64,000 nt of DNA, taken from contig JAJFFK010000040.1 in NCBI GenBank assembly GCA_021776655.1, positions 1 through 64,000 of the forward strand, written 5' to 3'. Positions 54,158-63,861 of this stretch are shown here, piece after piece. Each line of letters starts with the position of its first letter. Position 1 is the first letter of the stretch. The DNA is from Henriciella sp. (lineage in GTDB: Bacteria > Pseudomonadota > Alphaproteobacteria > Caulobacterales > Hyphomonadaceae). The translations under genes and the position numbers were made by a program. The notes beneath the pieces were generated by a model. The model was not told the DNA's origin. It made no database searches and was given only the letters and a program-made list of their open reading frames with translations.

Positions 54158-54179
54158 CTTATCTAACCCCTGAACTTGC

Positions 54180-54255
54180 CCATTATATATAGGGTTTCAG
54201 CCTCAAAACCGCCATATGCAGTAGCATGAGCCCTCCCTAACACTAGATATAGTGC
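54180..54255 (-). promoter_or_regulatory. Two NrdR-box-like sites upstream of nrdA
   Basis: CCATTATATATAGGGT (54180-54195) and ACACTAGATATAGTGC (54240-54255) resemble the NrdR consensus ACACTATATATAGTGT; the second matches at 14 of 16. Their centres are 60 bases apart, about six helical turns. The remaining sequence up to 54460 holds no gene. Confidence 0.7.
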
Positions 54256-54460
54256 CTCAAGGGTTAACGACTGGTCAATGCCTGTTTCACAAAATCCGCA
54301 TCTTGGCCGTGGATAAGTAGTAAACAAGTCGTTAATTTCTGTCCACTAGCCCCGTCCTGTATGTGGTTTCGAGATGGCAAAATAAATCAAAATAAAACCG
54401 TTGACCAATCGATTTTTTTATCATCGGAATCAACCACGCAATGCCCTCGCCAAGACTCGC

Positions 54461-55303
54461 CTAATTTTGCACGTGCGAGATCGGTTCGCCGGCGAACACG
54501 GCTTGATATTCCGGCTTCAAGAGGTCACGAAATGCGGCTTGTGATACACGCGCTTTGTATGCGCCCTCCGCGTAAGATCCCAGTTCATACGGCGAAAAAT
54601 AGACCTCGATCCCGCCAAATGCCTCGCCATCGTCCGAAGCCGCCAAGGCAGATTGCGCCAACCAAGCCCCCGAATCGGGCAAGCTGTCTGCGACTTCAGC
54701 GATGATGTCGATATCACTCATTCCGCGGTCAGCGTAGCGTTCTCGCTTCTGAGCAACGATTTCAGCTCGGACCAATGGAACAAGCCGTGCGCGCGCGGCT
54801 TCCCGATCAGAAAACAGGTCGAGTAAATCCAGATCCTGTTCACTCGCGCGATCATAGATGAGGCCAAGACTAGCATAATTAGGATGCGCCCCGCCGGTAT
54901 TGTAATAGGCCAGTCCATGCAGGCTGACCAAATCACCAACGCTCTGATGCAGCGTCCACGTATAGCCAAGTCCATAAGGCCGGAAATATTCTGGGTCGGC
55001 AGCCTTATAAGTCTGTGCCTCTAGTTCAATAATCTCGAACTCCATCCGCGCTTCGGCTCGCAGCCGCGCATCCAGCAGCGGCGCGATAACCTGCAACTGC
55101 TCAGGAAACTCAGCACTTGAGAACGCCGCTTCGCTGTTTTGCTCAATCCGTACCGGCAGCTTTGGCTTGGTTTCGATCTGCACCTCTGGTTCTGGGGCAA
55201 TCACCGACTCGCCAATAACCTCTGGAGCCGGCGGCACATCCAACAGATACGCACACCCCCCAAGAGAGAAAACCGCAACACTCGCCAAGGCCGTTCTGAT
55301 CAC
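54461..55303 (-). CDS. DUF3298/DUF4163-type lipoprotein
   Basis: 280 residues: lipobox LGGC, a Pro/Glu-rich linker, and a periplasmic domain in which YTWTLHQSVGDLVSLHGLAYYNTGGAHPNY (in part) and the C-terminal VYFSPYELGSYAEGAYKARVS match DUF4163/DUF3298 proteins. RsiV-type and lysozyme-binding proteins share this fold; the function here is unknown. It lies 26 bases after putA on the same strand. Confidence 0.8.
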   Translation of the reverse strand: MIRTALASVAVFSLGGCAYLLDVPPAPEVIGESVIAPEPEVQIETKPKLPVRIEQNSEAAFSSAEFPEQLQVIAPLLDARLRAEARMEFEIIELEAQTYKAADPEYFRPYGLGYTWTLHQSVGDLVSLHGLAYYNTGGAHPNYASLGLIYDRASEQDLDLLDLFSDREAARARLVPLVRAEIVAQKRERYADRGMSDIDIIAEVADSLPDSGAWLAQSALAASDDGEAFGGIEVYFSPYELGSYAEGAYKARVSQAAFRDLLKPEYQAVFAGEPISHVQN

Positions 55304-55329
55304 ACCTACCCCGTTTCTATATTCGGCAA

Positions 55330-58300
55330 CTATAGGCTGAGCAGCTCGGGATCACCACCTTGCGCAGTGATATTGACAGTGACCACGCGCTCAACCGCAA
55401 ATCTGTGCAGGTAATGCGGCCCGCCTGCCTTCGGTCCGGTGCCGGACAGACCTTCGCCGCCAAACGGCTGGACCCCGACGACGGCGCCGATAATTGTCCG
55501 GTTCACATATGTATTACCAACCGGGCAAGCGCCCCTAACCGCCGCAACAAACCGTTCCAGTCGCGAATGAACCCCCAGGGTCAGGCCATAACCTTTGGCC
55601 TGCAAGGCGGCGCCAAGTTCGCCAATATTATCCGGATCATAGCGCAATATGTGCAAGACGGGTCCGAAGGTTTCGCGGGCAATCTGATCCAGCGAAGAGA
55701 GCTCTACCAACGCCGGCCCAAAGAAATGCCCGCCCGTCGGCACGATCAATTGTTTGAGAATTGTCGCCTCTTTTGCCATCCGCGCGATATGCGCGCTCAG
55801 CGCCGCTTCCGCCTCACCGTCAATCACTGGCCCGACATCAGTATCCGGCTGGCCCGGATCGCCCAGCGCCAGCTCATCCATTGCGCCTTGCAAACCTTCG
55901 ATCAGCATATCTGCTGTGTCATTCGGCAAGAACGCGAGCCGCAGCGCACTACAGCGTTGCCCGGCTGATCCGAAGGCCGAAACGATGATGTCATCAATGA
56001 CCTGCTCGCGCAGCGCAGTTGTATCAACAAACATCGCATTCAAGCCGCCAGTCTCTGCGATCAGCGGAATGATCGGCCCATCGCGCTGGGCCAGAGTCTG
56101 GTTGATCAAACGCGCCGTATCTGTACCCCCCGTAAAGCACACGCCTGCCACGCGGGGGTCGGCGCACAAGGTTGCGCCAACTGTTTCACCGCGTCCTGTT
56201 AGCAAGTGCAACGCCGCGCCCGGCAAACCAGCTTTATGGAACAGTTTGACCACCTCAAACGCGATGAGCGGGGTTTGCTCGGCGGGCTTGGCGACGACGC
56301 AATTGCCGGCCGCCAGCGCGGCTGCAATCTGCCCGGCAAAGATCGCCAATGGGAAGTTCCACGGACTGATACAGGCAAACACCCCGCGCCCATGCAGACT
56401 AAGGTGGTTGGTCTCTCCAGCTGGCCCCGGCAAGCGCACCGGGGTTTCAAACTCGGCTTGTGCCTGCGCGCCGTAATAGCGGCAAAAATCCACCGCCTCG
56501 CGCACTTCAGCTACGCCATCGGCCAGCGTCTTGCCCGCTTCGCGTGCCATGAGAGCAATCAGACGCGGGGCCTCCGCCTCCATTGTGTCAGCCATTGCGA
56601 GCAGGATCCCACCGCGTTTGGCCCCGCCCACAGCGTCCCATTGCGGTTGATAAGAAGTGGCTACATCCAGCGCGGTTGCGATATCGTCCGGGCTCGCTTC
56701 GCGCACTGTGCCAAGCACAATATCGGTCGCGAACGGCACAGTGATTGCCGCGCCACCGCCGCTCAGGGTTTCTCCCGCGATAATTGGTCCTGCCGCAATC
56801 ACGGGGCTCTCACGCATGTTTGTCATCGCTGCCACAATCGCGTCGCGCGCTGAACGCTGGGACAGATCGAGCCCAGCCGAATTGCGCCGATGGTCGCCGT
56901 AAAGGCGCGGTGGGGTCGGAATGCGGGCATGACGGCGCGGACCAATTTCAACCTTGCTGATCGGGTCTTCAACCACCTGCTCAACTGGCACATCCGGGTC
57001 GAGGAAAGAATGCACAAAGCTTGTATTGGCACCATTTTCCAGCAACCGGCGAACCAGATAGGGCAGCAAATCCTCATGCGCGCCGACCGGGGCATAGATT
57101 CGCACCCGTTGCCCCGCCTCAGTGGCATCATACAGCGCCTCACCCATGCCATGCAGGCGCTGGAACTCATAGGCTTCAACGCCTTCCTCTGCAGCAATCA
57201 GCTCGACCGCCGCCAGCGAATGGGCGTTGTGAGTGGCAAATTGCGCGTAAATATCCGGGCTCGCCTGCAACATCGTGCGGGCGCAGGCCAGGTAATTTGT
57301 ATCGGTGCCGTGCTTGGTCGTGAACACTGGAAAGTTTGGATAGCCTTCGACCTGCGCGTGTTTGATCTCGCTGTCCCAATAGGCACCCTTGACCAGGCGC
57401 ACCATGAGCCGCCTGCCAGTATCACGCGCGGTCGCTGCCAGACGTTCGATCACCTGTTCGGCACGCTTTTGATAGGCCTGCACCGCCAGACCCAGCCCGG
57501 TCCAATCACCAAGCGACGGCTCGCGCATCAAGCGTTCGAGAATTTTCAATGACAGGACCAGCCGGTCCGCTTCTTCGGCATCCAGGCAAAGATTGATATT
57601 GGCTTTTGCCGCGTCCTCGCACAGGGCCAGTATCTTCGGATACAGCTCTGCCATCACGCGCGGCTGGTTGACCGCCTCATAGCGTGGGTGCAGTGCCGAA
57701 AGCTTGACCGAGATGCCAGACTTGTCCTCTGGCGCGGTGGCCGTATTCTCCCAGTCAGCAACGATCGCTATGCCGCGTCTGTAAGTCTCGAAATACCGGG
57801 TCGCATCGGCCTGCGTACGGGCACCTTCGCCGAGCATGTCAAAGCTGAAATGCGCCGCCTCACCGGCTTTGACCATCCGCTTGCCGCGTTTGAGCGCCTC
57901 CTTGACTGTGCGGCCGAGCACGAATTGTTCGCCCATGATGCGCATCGCCTGCATCATCGCGGCGCGGATCACTGGCTCGCCACTACCGCGCACCAGACCT
58001 TGCACGAACTTGCCCGCGCCAGACATCGCCGCGCGCGGCGGACCGATGACCTTGCCGGTCAGCATCAGGCCCCAGGTCGAGGCGTTGATCAGCCACGAAT
58101 CACTCTGGCCCTTGTGCGCACTCCAATCACCAGACCGGATCTTCTCGACAATCAGGTCATCACGGGTGTCGGCATCTGGCACCCGTAAAAGGGCTTCGGC
58201 CAAACACATCAGCGCCAGGCCTTCGGAATTGGACAGACCGAACTCCTCCAGGAAGCTCTCCATCATGCCTTTCTTGCGACCCCGGGCGCGGGCAATCTCA

Positions 58301-58455
58301 ACGAAATCCCGTCCCCGCCTGACGGCTGTGACGCGTAATCCCGCCGATAGTGGCACCCGGGCCAACACGGCTTCCAAATGCGCTTCTTCATCGGCGAATT
58401 TCAATTCATCCAAGCGATCCAGATCTGAATCAGAAGGGTAGATTGTATCAGCCAT
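55330..58455 (-). CDS. putA: Bifunctional proline dehydrogenase / glutamate-semialdehyde dehydrogenase PutA
   Basis: Oxidises proline to glutamate. The proline dehydrogenase barrel (about residues 190-480) has RLMVRLVKGAYWDSEIKHAQ and the FAD region; the aldehyde dehydrogenase half (from about 560) has the catalytic Cys in FGSAGQRCSALRL and Glu in IAETGGLNAMFVD. With 1041 residues and no N-terminal ribbon-helix-helix, it is the shorter type lacking self-regulation by DNA binding. A regulator was not found next to it. Confidence 0.95.
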   Translation of the reverse strand: MADTIYPSDSDLDRLDELKFADEEAHLEAVLARVPLSAGLRVTAVRRGRDFVEIARARGRKKGMMESFLEEFGLSNSEGLALMCLAEALLRVPDADTRDDLIVEKIRSGDWSAHKGQSDSWLINASTWGLMLTGKVIGPPRAAMSGAGKFVQGLVRGSGEPVIRAAMMQAMRIMGEQFVLGRTVKEALKRGKRMVKAGEAAHFSFDMLGEGARTQADATRYFETYRRGIAIVADWENTATAPEDKSGISVKLSALHPRYEAVNQPRVMAELYPKILALCEDAAKANINLCLDAEEADRLVLSLKILERLMREPSLGDWTGLGLAVQAYQKRAEQVIERLAATARDTGRRLMVRLVKGAYWDSEIKHAQVEGYPNFPVFTTKHGTDTNYLACARTMLQASPDIYAQFATHNAHSLAAVELIAAEEGVEAYEFQRLHGMGEALYDATEAGQRVRIYAPVGAHEDLLPYLVRRLLENGANTSFVHSFLDPDVPVEQVVEDPISKVEIGPRRHARIPTPPRLYGDHRRNSAGLDLSQRSARDAIVAAMTNMRESPVIAAGPIIAGETLSGGGAAITVPFATDIVLGTVREASPDDIATALDVATSYQPQWDAVGGAKRGGILLAMADTMEAEAPRLIALMAREAGKTLADGVAEVREAVDFCRYYGAQAQAEFETPVRLPGPAGETNHLSLHGRGVFACISPWNFPLAIFAGQIAAALAAGNCVVAKPAEQTPLIAFEVVKLFHKAGLPGAALHLLTGRGETVGATLCADPRVAGVCFTGGTDTARLINQTLAQRDGPIIPLIAETGGLNAMFVDTTALREQVIDDIIVSAFGSAGQRCSALRLAFLPNDTADMLIEGLQGAMDELALGDPGQPDTDVGPVIDGEAEAALSAHIARMAKEATILKQLIVPTGGHFFGPALVELSSLDQIARETFGPVLHILRYDPDNIGELGAALQAKGYGLTLGVHSRLERFVAAVRGACPVGNTYVNRTIIGAVVGVQPFGGEGLSGTGPKAGGPHYLHRFAVERVVTVNITAQGGDPELLSL

Positions 58456-58559
58456 GATGAGCTCCAGGATGTTTTAGTTGCACTTGCAATCGTCAATCTC
58501 CTTTACGCCAGCTTTCGAGGCCTTAAAATACAAATTCACGCGGCGGCTGAGGAAACCCC

Positions 58560-59705
58560 ATGCGAATAATGATCGTGACCGATGCATGGGAACCGCAAAT
58601 GAACGGCGTGGTGCGCACCATGCAGCGCGTGATTGGCGAGTTGGAAGCCGAAGGTCATGTGTTTGAGGTTGTCCACCCCGGCGATGGCTTCCGCACATTC
58701 CCGTTGCCAACCTATCCCGAAATCAAACTCGCACTGTTCGCCCGAGGCGCAGTTGAGAAACGCTTCCACGCATTCGAACCGGACGCGGTTCACGTCGTCA
58801 CAGAGGGCACACTCGGCATGGCCGGGCGAGCGATGTGCCTGAAAATCAAACACCCGTTTTCAACCGCCTATCACACACGGTTTCCTGAATATGTCTCAGC
58901 GCGTTTCCCCATCCCGTTGAGTTGGGGCTATGCCTTTATACGCTGGTTCCACAAGTATTCTGGCCGCGTCATGGTGCCGACTCAAAGCATGGTCGACGAG
59001 CTGGATGCCAAGCAATTCATCAACACTGTGGCCTGGACGCGCGGGGTCGATACTGAGCAGTTCTGCCCCTCCAAACGCGCCGAGCCGGGGACGCTTGATG
59101 ATCCGTTTCCTGGCCTGCCGCGCCCGATTTTTCTCAATGTTGGCCGGGTTGCCGTTGAAAAGAATATCGAAGCCTTCATTGAACTCGACCTGCCCGGTTC
59201 GAAAGTCGTGATCGGCGACGGGCCCGCCCTGAAGGATCTGCAGAGCAAATATCCAGATGTTCATTTTCTCGGCTCGCGGTTTGGCGAGGACCTGGCCACC
59301 TGCTATGCCAGCGCCGATGTCTTTGTCTTCCCCAGCCTGACCGACACGTTCGGTTTGGTCGTGCTTGAAGCTATGGCGTCAGGTGCCCCGGTCGCGGCGT
59401 TCGAAGCCACCGGCCCCAAGGATGTTATTCCCGGTTCGAATGCTGGCACAATCACCCCGCTCGGCGACGACCTCGCGGCCGGAACCCTGGCCTGTTTGGA
59501 GATCGATAGAGCGATCTGCCGTCGCTATGCTGAAATCTATAGCTGGAAAACGGTCGCCCACGCTTTTCTGGACAATTTGCAACCGCTGCCAACGCCGGAA
59601 AGACAACGCTTCTGGCAAAAGCTACGCCGCCGCAAGAATGTCTGGATCGATTGGGAACAACTCACTGAGTGGACCAGCAAGTCCAACGGAAAGGACCGGC
59701 AATAG
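58560..59705 (+). CDS. GT4-family glycosyltransferase
   Basis: GT-B fold transferase with the N-terminal IVTDAWEPQMNGVVRTMQ motif of the mannosyl-/glucuronosyl-lipid group, and the C-terminal GT4 nucleotide-binding parts FPSLTDTFGLVVLEAMASGAPVAA (in part). Related alphaproteobacterial enzymes glycosylate diacylglycerol using UDP-glucuronate or UDP-glucose. UDP-glucuronate is made by ugd in this window. The acceptor cannot be told from sequence. It is divergent from putA. Confidence 0.88.
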   Translation: MRIMIVTDAWEPQMNGVVRTMQRVIGELEAEGHVFEVVHPGDGFRTFPLPTYPEIKLALFARGAVEKRFHAFEPDAVHVVTEGTLGMAGRAMCLKIKHPFSTAYHTRFPEYVSARFPIPLSWGYAFIRWFHKYSGRVMVPTQSMVDELDAKQFINTVAWTRGVDTEQFCPSKRAEPGTLDDPFPGLPRPIFLNVGRVAVEKNIEAFIELDLPGSKVVIGDGPALKDLQSKYPDVHFLGSRFGEDLATCYASADVFVFPSLTDTFGLVVLEAMASGAPVAAFEATGPKDVIPGSNAGTITPLGDDLAAGTLACLEIDRAICRRYAEIYSWKTVAHAFLDNLQPLPTPERQRFWQKLRRRKNVWIDWEQLTEWTSKSNGKDRQ

Positions 59706-59915
59706 AGCCTGCACCAGCACTGGATTGATTCGATTTGGATGACGTCACTCAAGCCGGTCTTGAACCCGAACGCGCTGATTTTCAAACACCTAACGCCCTC
59801 CACATAGACTTGACAGCGTTATCACGTCGCAGCTTTTCAGCCGCGTGCTGGACTGGTCTATATCTTGCGTTTAAAGCACGGCGAAATCTCATCTTATCTG
59901 CCGCAGGAAATTACC

Positions 59916-60923
59916 ATGACGATACGTGTTGCAATTAACGGCTTTGGCCGCATCGGCCGCCTGGTCCTTCGTTCGATTGTTGAGCATGATCGCAGCGATA
60001 TTGAAGTCGTTGCGATCAATGATCTCGGCCCGGTCGAAACGAATGCTCATCTGCTGAAATATGACAGTGTGCATGGTACCCTGCCATATGATGTCACGGT
60101 TGATGGCGACATGATCCGCGTCGGACGTCACGCTTTCAAGTGTACCGCCATTCGCAACCCGGCTGAACTGCCACATGCCGAGATGAAGATCGACATCGCA
60201 TTTGAATGTACCGGCATTTTTGCCAGCAAGGAAAAAGCTTCAGCTCACCTGACCGCCGGGGCCAAGCGTGTGCTCGTCTCGGCCCCGGCTGGCGGCGCTG
60301 ACAAGACCATCGTGTTCGGAGTGAACCATGAAACGTTGAGCGCTGACGATCTGGTTGTCTCCAATGCCTCATGCACCACCAACTGTCTGTCGCCGGTTGC
60401 GAAAGTTCTCAACGATACGGTTGGCATCGAACGCGGCTACATGACCACCATACATGCCTATACAGGCGACCAGCCAACCCTCGATACGATGCATAAAGAC
60501 CTCTATCGTGGCCGTGGTGCTGCGACATCGATGATCCCAACTTCAACCGGCGCCGCCAAGGCGGTTGGTCTGGTTCTGCCGGAATTGGCAGGCAAGCTGG
60601 ATGGATCAGCTGTGCGGGTTCCAACTCCCAACGTTTCGATGATCGATCTGGTCTTTGATGCGACCCGCGAGACCAGTGCAGAAGAAATCAACGCAGCGAT
60701 CAAAGCCGCCGCTGACGGACCGATGAAGGGCGTGCTTGATTACTCCAACCTGCCACTGGTTTCAGCTGACTTCAATCACAACCCGGCCAGTTCAAGTTTT
60801 GCTGCTGATGGCACCAATGTGACCGATGGCAAACTGGTTCGTGTCCTGTCCTGGTACGACAATGAATGGGGCTTTGCCACCCGGATGAGCGACACCGCGT
60901 TGCACATGACGAAGTTTCTTTAG
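59916..60923 (+). CDS. gapA: Glyceraldehyde-3-phosphate dehydrogenase, type I
   Basis: NAD-binding start [20 protein letters not shown] and catalytic [12 protein letters not shown] with the active Cys are intact; the C-terminal [13 protein letters not shown] is typical. The ATG at 59916 has AGGAA seven bases before it and gives the normal length of 335 residues. First gene of a glycolytic run with pgk and fba; a terminator follows it. Confidence 0.97.
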   Translation: MTIRVAINGFGRIGRLVLRSIVEHDRSDIEVVAINDLGPVETNAHLLKYDSVHGTLPYDVTVDGDMIRVGRHAFKCTAIRNPAELPHAEMKIDIAFECTGIFASKEKASAHLTAGAKRVLVSAPAGGADKTIVFGVNHETLSADDLVVSNASCTTNCLSPVAKVLNDTVGIERGYMTTIHAYTGDQPTLDTMHKDLYRGRGAATSMIPTSTGAAKAVGLVLPELAGKLDGSAVRVPTPNVSMIDLVFDATRETSAEEINAAIKAAADGPMKGVLDYSNLPLVSADFNHNPASSSFAADGTNVTDGKLVRVLSWYDNEWGFATRMSDTALHMTKFL

Positions 60924-60930
60924 CTCATCG

Positions 60931-60961
60931 AACCCAGCGACCATCGCTGGGTTCTTTTTTT
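60931..60961 (+). terminator. Terminator after gapA
   Basis: AACCCAGCG (60931-60939) pairs with CGCTGGGTT (60945-60953) with a five-base loop, followed by CTTTTTTT. It lies between gapA and the cupin gene, so expression of the genes beyond depends on readthrough or another promoter. Confidence 0.9.
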
Positions 60962-60974
60962 GAGGACTTTGAAC

Positions 60975-61301
60975 ATGACACAGGAAGACTGGGGCGGGAT
61001 GGACTGGCTGGCGGAGGATGCATCGCACCCTAGCGTTGGTTTGTCTCTTGCCCGCATGACCGTTCTTCCTGCAGCAACCAGCCCTGCGCATCGGCATGAT
61101 AACGCAAATGAAGTCATACATGTCTTGTCTGGAAAAATTGCTCAGCGCATCGGTCAGATGTGGGTTGAGGCGTCGACCGGCGATACGCTACACGTTCCTC
61201 GCAACGCTATTCACCAAACCCGCTGCCTAAGCGAAACAGAGGCGATCCTGATGGTTGCCTACTCCGCTGGTGCGCGAAATTATGAAGGGTTAGATGGATA
61301 G
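60975..61301 (+). CDS. Small cupin-domain protein
   Basis: 108-residue single-domain cupin. The metal-binding first motif is visible as PAHRHDNANEVIHVLSGKIAQRIG and the second as GDTLHVPRNAIHQTRC. The function is unknown; small cupins include isomerases, dioxygenases and sensors. The ATG at 60975 has GAGGA eight bases upstream. It ends directly against the pgk start (TAGATG), an unusual insertion inside the gapA-pgk pair. Confidence 0.88.
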   Translation: MTQEDWGGMDWLAEDASHPSVGLSLARMTVLPAATSPAHRHDNANEVIHVLSGKIAQRIGQMWVEASTGDTLHVPRNAIHQTRCLSETEAILMVAYSAGARNYEGLDG

Positions 61302-62501
61302 ATGACTAAGTTCCGCCGCATCGAAGACGCTGGCGACCTGAGCGGCAAGATCGCTCTGGTTCGCGTCGATTTCAATCTGCCGATGGACGGCGATAGGGTG
61401 ACCGACGACACGCGCCTGCGCGCGGCCCTCGATACGGTGAATGCCTTGCGGTCACAAAATGCCAAAACCGTTTTGATCGCCCATTTTGGTCGCCCGAAAG
61501 GCCAGATCGTCCCGGAGCTAAGTCTCAAGCCGATCGCGCATGCGTTTTCCGAAGTCCTTGGCGATCCGGTCTTCTTTGCTGAAGATTGCGGATTTGGTCC
61601 AAAAACCCGCGCCTTCATTGACAGTCGCCTCGACGGCGAAGTGATCCTGCTGGAGAATATCCGCTTTCACGCTGGCGAAGAGAAGAATGATCCCAGCATG
61701 GCCGCTGAAATGGCCAAGCTTGGCGACCTCTATGTCAATGATGCGTTTTCCGCCGCCCATCGCGCGCATGTCTCGACCGTTGGTCTTGCCGATCATTTGC
61801 CCGCCTATGCTGGCAAGTCGATGCAGCGCGAGCTTGAGGCCTTGAACGCCGCGCTCGGCAGCCCTGAACGTCCGGTCCTTGCGGTGGTTGGCGGCGCGAA
61901 AGTCTCCTCCAAGATTGACCTGTTGAAGAACCTGGTCAGCAAGGTTGATGCCCTCGCGATTGGCGGCGGCATGGCCAATACATTCCTCGCCGCGCGTGGC
62001 TATAGTGTCGGAAAGTCCCTCTGCGAGCATGATCTCGCAGACACCGCGCGCCGAATCGAGACCAATGCCAAGGTCGCCGGATGCGAGATTATCCTGCCCA
62101 GCGATGTCGTCGTGGCCAAAGAGTTTGCGGCCAACGCCCCGCACCGCATTTGCGCTCTGGATGAGGTCGCGGGCGATGAAATGATCCTCGATGCAGGTCC
62201 GCAAAGCGTCGCCAATCTCGCTGCCATCATGGACCGCGCCAAGACACTGGTCTGGAACGGACCGCTCGGCGCGTTTGAAATGACGCCGTTCGACACCGCG
62301 ACAGTCGCCGCAGCGCAAGCGGCGGCCACACGCTGCAAATCGGGCCAACTGATCGCGGTGGCTGGCGGCGGCGATACAGTCGCGGCGCTCAACCATGCCG
62401 CTGCAGCAAAAGATTTCACCTTCATCTCAACCGCCGGTGGCGCATTTCTTGAATGGATGGAGGGCAAAGCCCTTCCGGGCGTCGACGCGTTAAAACACTA
62501 G
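61302..62501 (+). CDS. pgk: Phosphoglycerate kinase
   Basis: Makes ATP from 1,3-bisphosphoglycerate. The N-terminal [20 protein letters not shown], the region with [12 protein letters not shown] and the C-terminal [11 protein letters not shown] are characteristic. 399 residues. No space separates it from the cupin gene, so it depends on upstream translation. It precedes fba by 22 bases. Confidence 0.97.
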   Translation: MTKFRRIEDAGDLSGKIALVRVDFNLPMDGDRVTDDTRLRAALDTVNALRSQNAKTVLIAHFGRPKGQIVPELSLKPIAHAFSEVLGDPVFFAEDCGFGPKTRAFIDSRLDGEVILLENIRFHAGEEKNDPSMAAEMAKLGDLYVNDAFSAAHRAHVSTVGLADHLPAYAGKSMQRELEALNAALGSPERPVLAVVGGAKVSSKIDLLKNLVSKVDALAIGGGMANTFLAARGYSVGKSLCEHDLADTARRIETNAKVAGCEIILPSDVVVAKEFAANAPHRICALDEVAGDEMILDAGPQSVANLAAIMDRAKTLVWNGPLGAFEMTPFDTATVAAAQAAATRCKSGQLIAVAGGGDTVAALNHAAAAKDFTFISTAGGAFLEWMEGKALPGVDALKH

Positions 62502-62523
62502 ATTTTCAGGGGACCAGGACCAA

Positions 62524-63588
62524 ATGGCTCGCATTACACTTCGCCAATTACTCGATCACGCTGCAGAAAATGATTACGGCCTGCCGGCGTTCAATATCAA
62601 CAATATGGAACAAGCCCTTGCGATCATGGAAGCCGCTGACGAGGTCAACGCACCGGTGATCATGCAGGCCTCACGCGGCGCGCGGTCTTACGCCAATGAT
62701 GTTGTGCTCAAGCACCTGATTGATGCGATGGCCGAACTTTACCCGCACATCCCGGTCTGTATGCACCAGGATCACGGCAATAGCGAAGCGACCTGCGCCA
62801 CCGCAATCCAGTATGGCTTTACCTCGGTCATGATGGACGGCTCGCTCGAAGCAGACGGCAAAAGCCCGGCTTCGTATGCGTATAATGTCAGCGTCACAAA
62901 AGCGGTCACCGATATGGCCCATTGGGTCGGCGCCTCGGTTGAAGGCGAGCTAGGCGTTCTCGGCAGTCTCGAAACTGGCGAAGGGGAAAAGGAAGATGGC
63001 CACGGGTTTGAAGGCAAGCTCGGTATGGATCAGCTTCTCACCGACCCTGATCAAGCGGTCGATTTCGTCAAGAAGACCAATGTCGATGCACTCGCCATCG
63101 CGATGGGCACCAGTCACGGTGCGTACAAGTTTTCGCGCAAGCCTGATGGCGACGTTCTGGCGATGAACGTAATCGAAGAGATTCACAAACGCTTGCCCAA
63201 TACGCATCTGGTCATGCATGGCTCATCGTCAGTCCCCGAAGACCTGCAGGAGATCATCAACCAGTATGGCGGCGAGATGCCGCAAACCTGGGGCGTGCCG
63301 GTTGAAGAGATCCAACGCGGCATCAAGCATGGCGTGCGCAAGGTCAATATCGACACCGATAACCGCATGGCCATCACCGGCGCGATCCGCAAAGCCTTCC
63401 ACGACAATCCGGGTAATTTCGACCCACGCGGCTATCTCAAGCCAGCCCGCGAGGCGATGAAGAAAATCTGCAAGGAACGCTATGAACAGTTCAATGCTGC
63501 GGGCATGGCCGATAAGATCAAGACCATCACCATGCCGGATATGGCGGCGCGTTATGCCGACGGTGCGCTGGATCAGGTCACCAACTAG
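62524..63588 (+). CDS. fba: Fructose-bisphosphate aldolase, class II
   Basis: Zinc-dependent aldolase of glycolysis and gluconeogenesis. The zinc ligands lie in [10 protein letters not shown] and the later [10 protein letters not shown] and VMHGSSSV; the active-site [18 protein letters not shown] follows. It matches the CbbA-like subgroup of 354 residues. Last enzyme of the gapA-pgk-fba run. Confidence 0.96.
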   Translation: MARITLRQLLDHAAENDYGLPAFNINNMEQALAIMEAADEVNAPVIMQASRGARSYANDVVLKHLIDAMAELYPHIPVCMHQDHGNSEATCATAIQYGFTSVMMDGSLEADGKSPASYAYNVSVTKAVTDMAHWVGASVEGELGVLGSLETGEGEKEDGHGFEGKLGMDQLLTDPDQAVDFVKKTNVDALAIAMGTSHGAYKFSRKPDGDVLAMNVIEEIHKRLPNTHLVMHGSSSVPEDLQEIINQYGGEMPQTWGVPVEEIQRGIKHGVRKVNIDTDNRMAITGAIRKAFHDNPGNFDPRGYLKPAREAMKKICKERYEQFNAAGMADKIKTITMPDMAARYADGALDQVTN

Positions 63589-63590
63589 AC

Positions 63591-63824
63591 ATGCTCGATA
63601 TGCGTCCCGGCTGCGAGCGGTGTGATCGCGATCTCCCCGCTGACCAGCCCGGCGCTTTGATCTGCTCATTCGAGTGTACGTTCTGTGCGCGATGCAATGA
63701 TGCAGACTTCCACGGCACCTGCCCCAATTGCGGCGGCGCACTGGTTGCTCGCCCGCTTCGAACCGGCGCGGCGCTGGATAATGTTCCAGCATCAACTGAA
63801 CGTGTTTTCAAACCAGCGCCATAA
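63591..63824 (+). CDS. DUF1272 zinc-ribbon-like protein
   Basis: 77 residues with eight cysteines in zinc-binding pairs (CERCDRDL; CSFECTFCARC; CPNCGG) and the DUF1272 signature MLDMRPGCERCDRDLP. The function is unknown. It starts two bases after the fba stop. Confidence 0.9.
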   Translation: MLDMRPGCERCDRDLPADQPGALICSFECTFCARCNDADFHGTCPNCGGALVARPLRTGAALDNVPASTERVFKPAP

Positions 63825-63861
63825 GCCGCCATATAGAACGATCGCTTCGAGGAGATGCGCG

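Noticed and set aside
59705-59915. A promoter with TTGACA at 59810 for gapA.
   Set aside because: No acceptable -10 hexamer lies 16-18 bases downstream.
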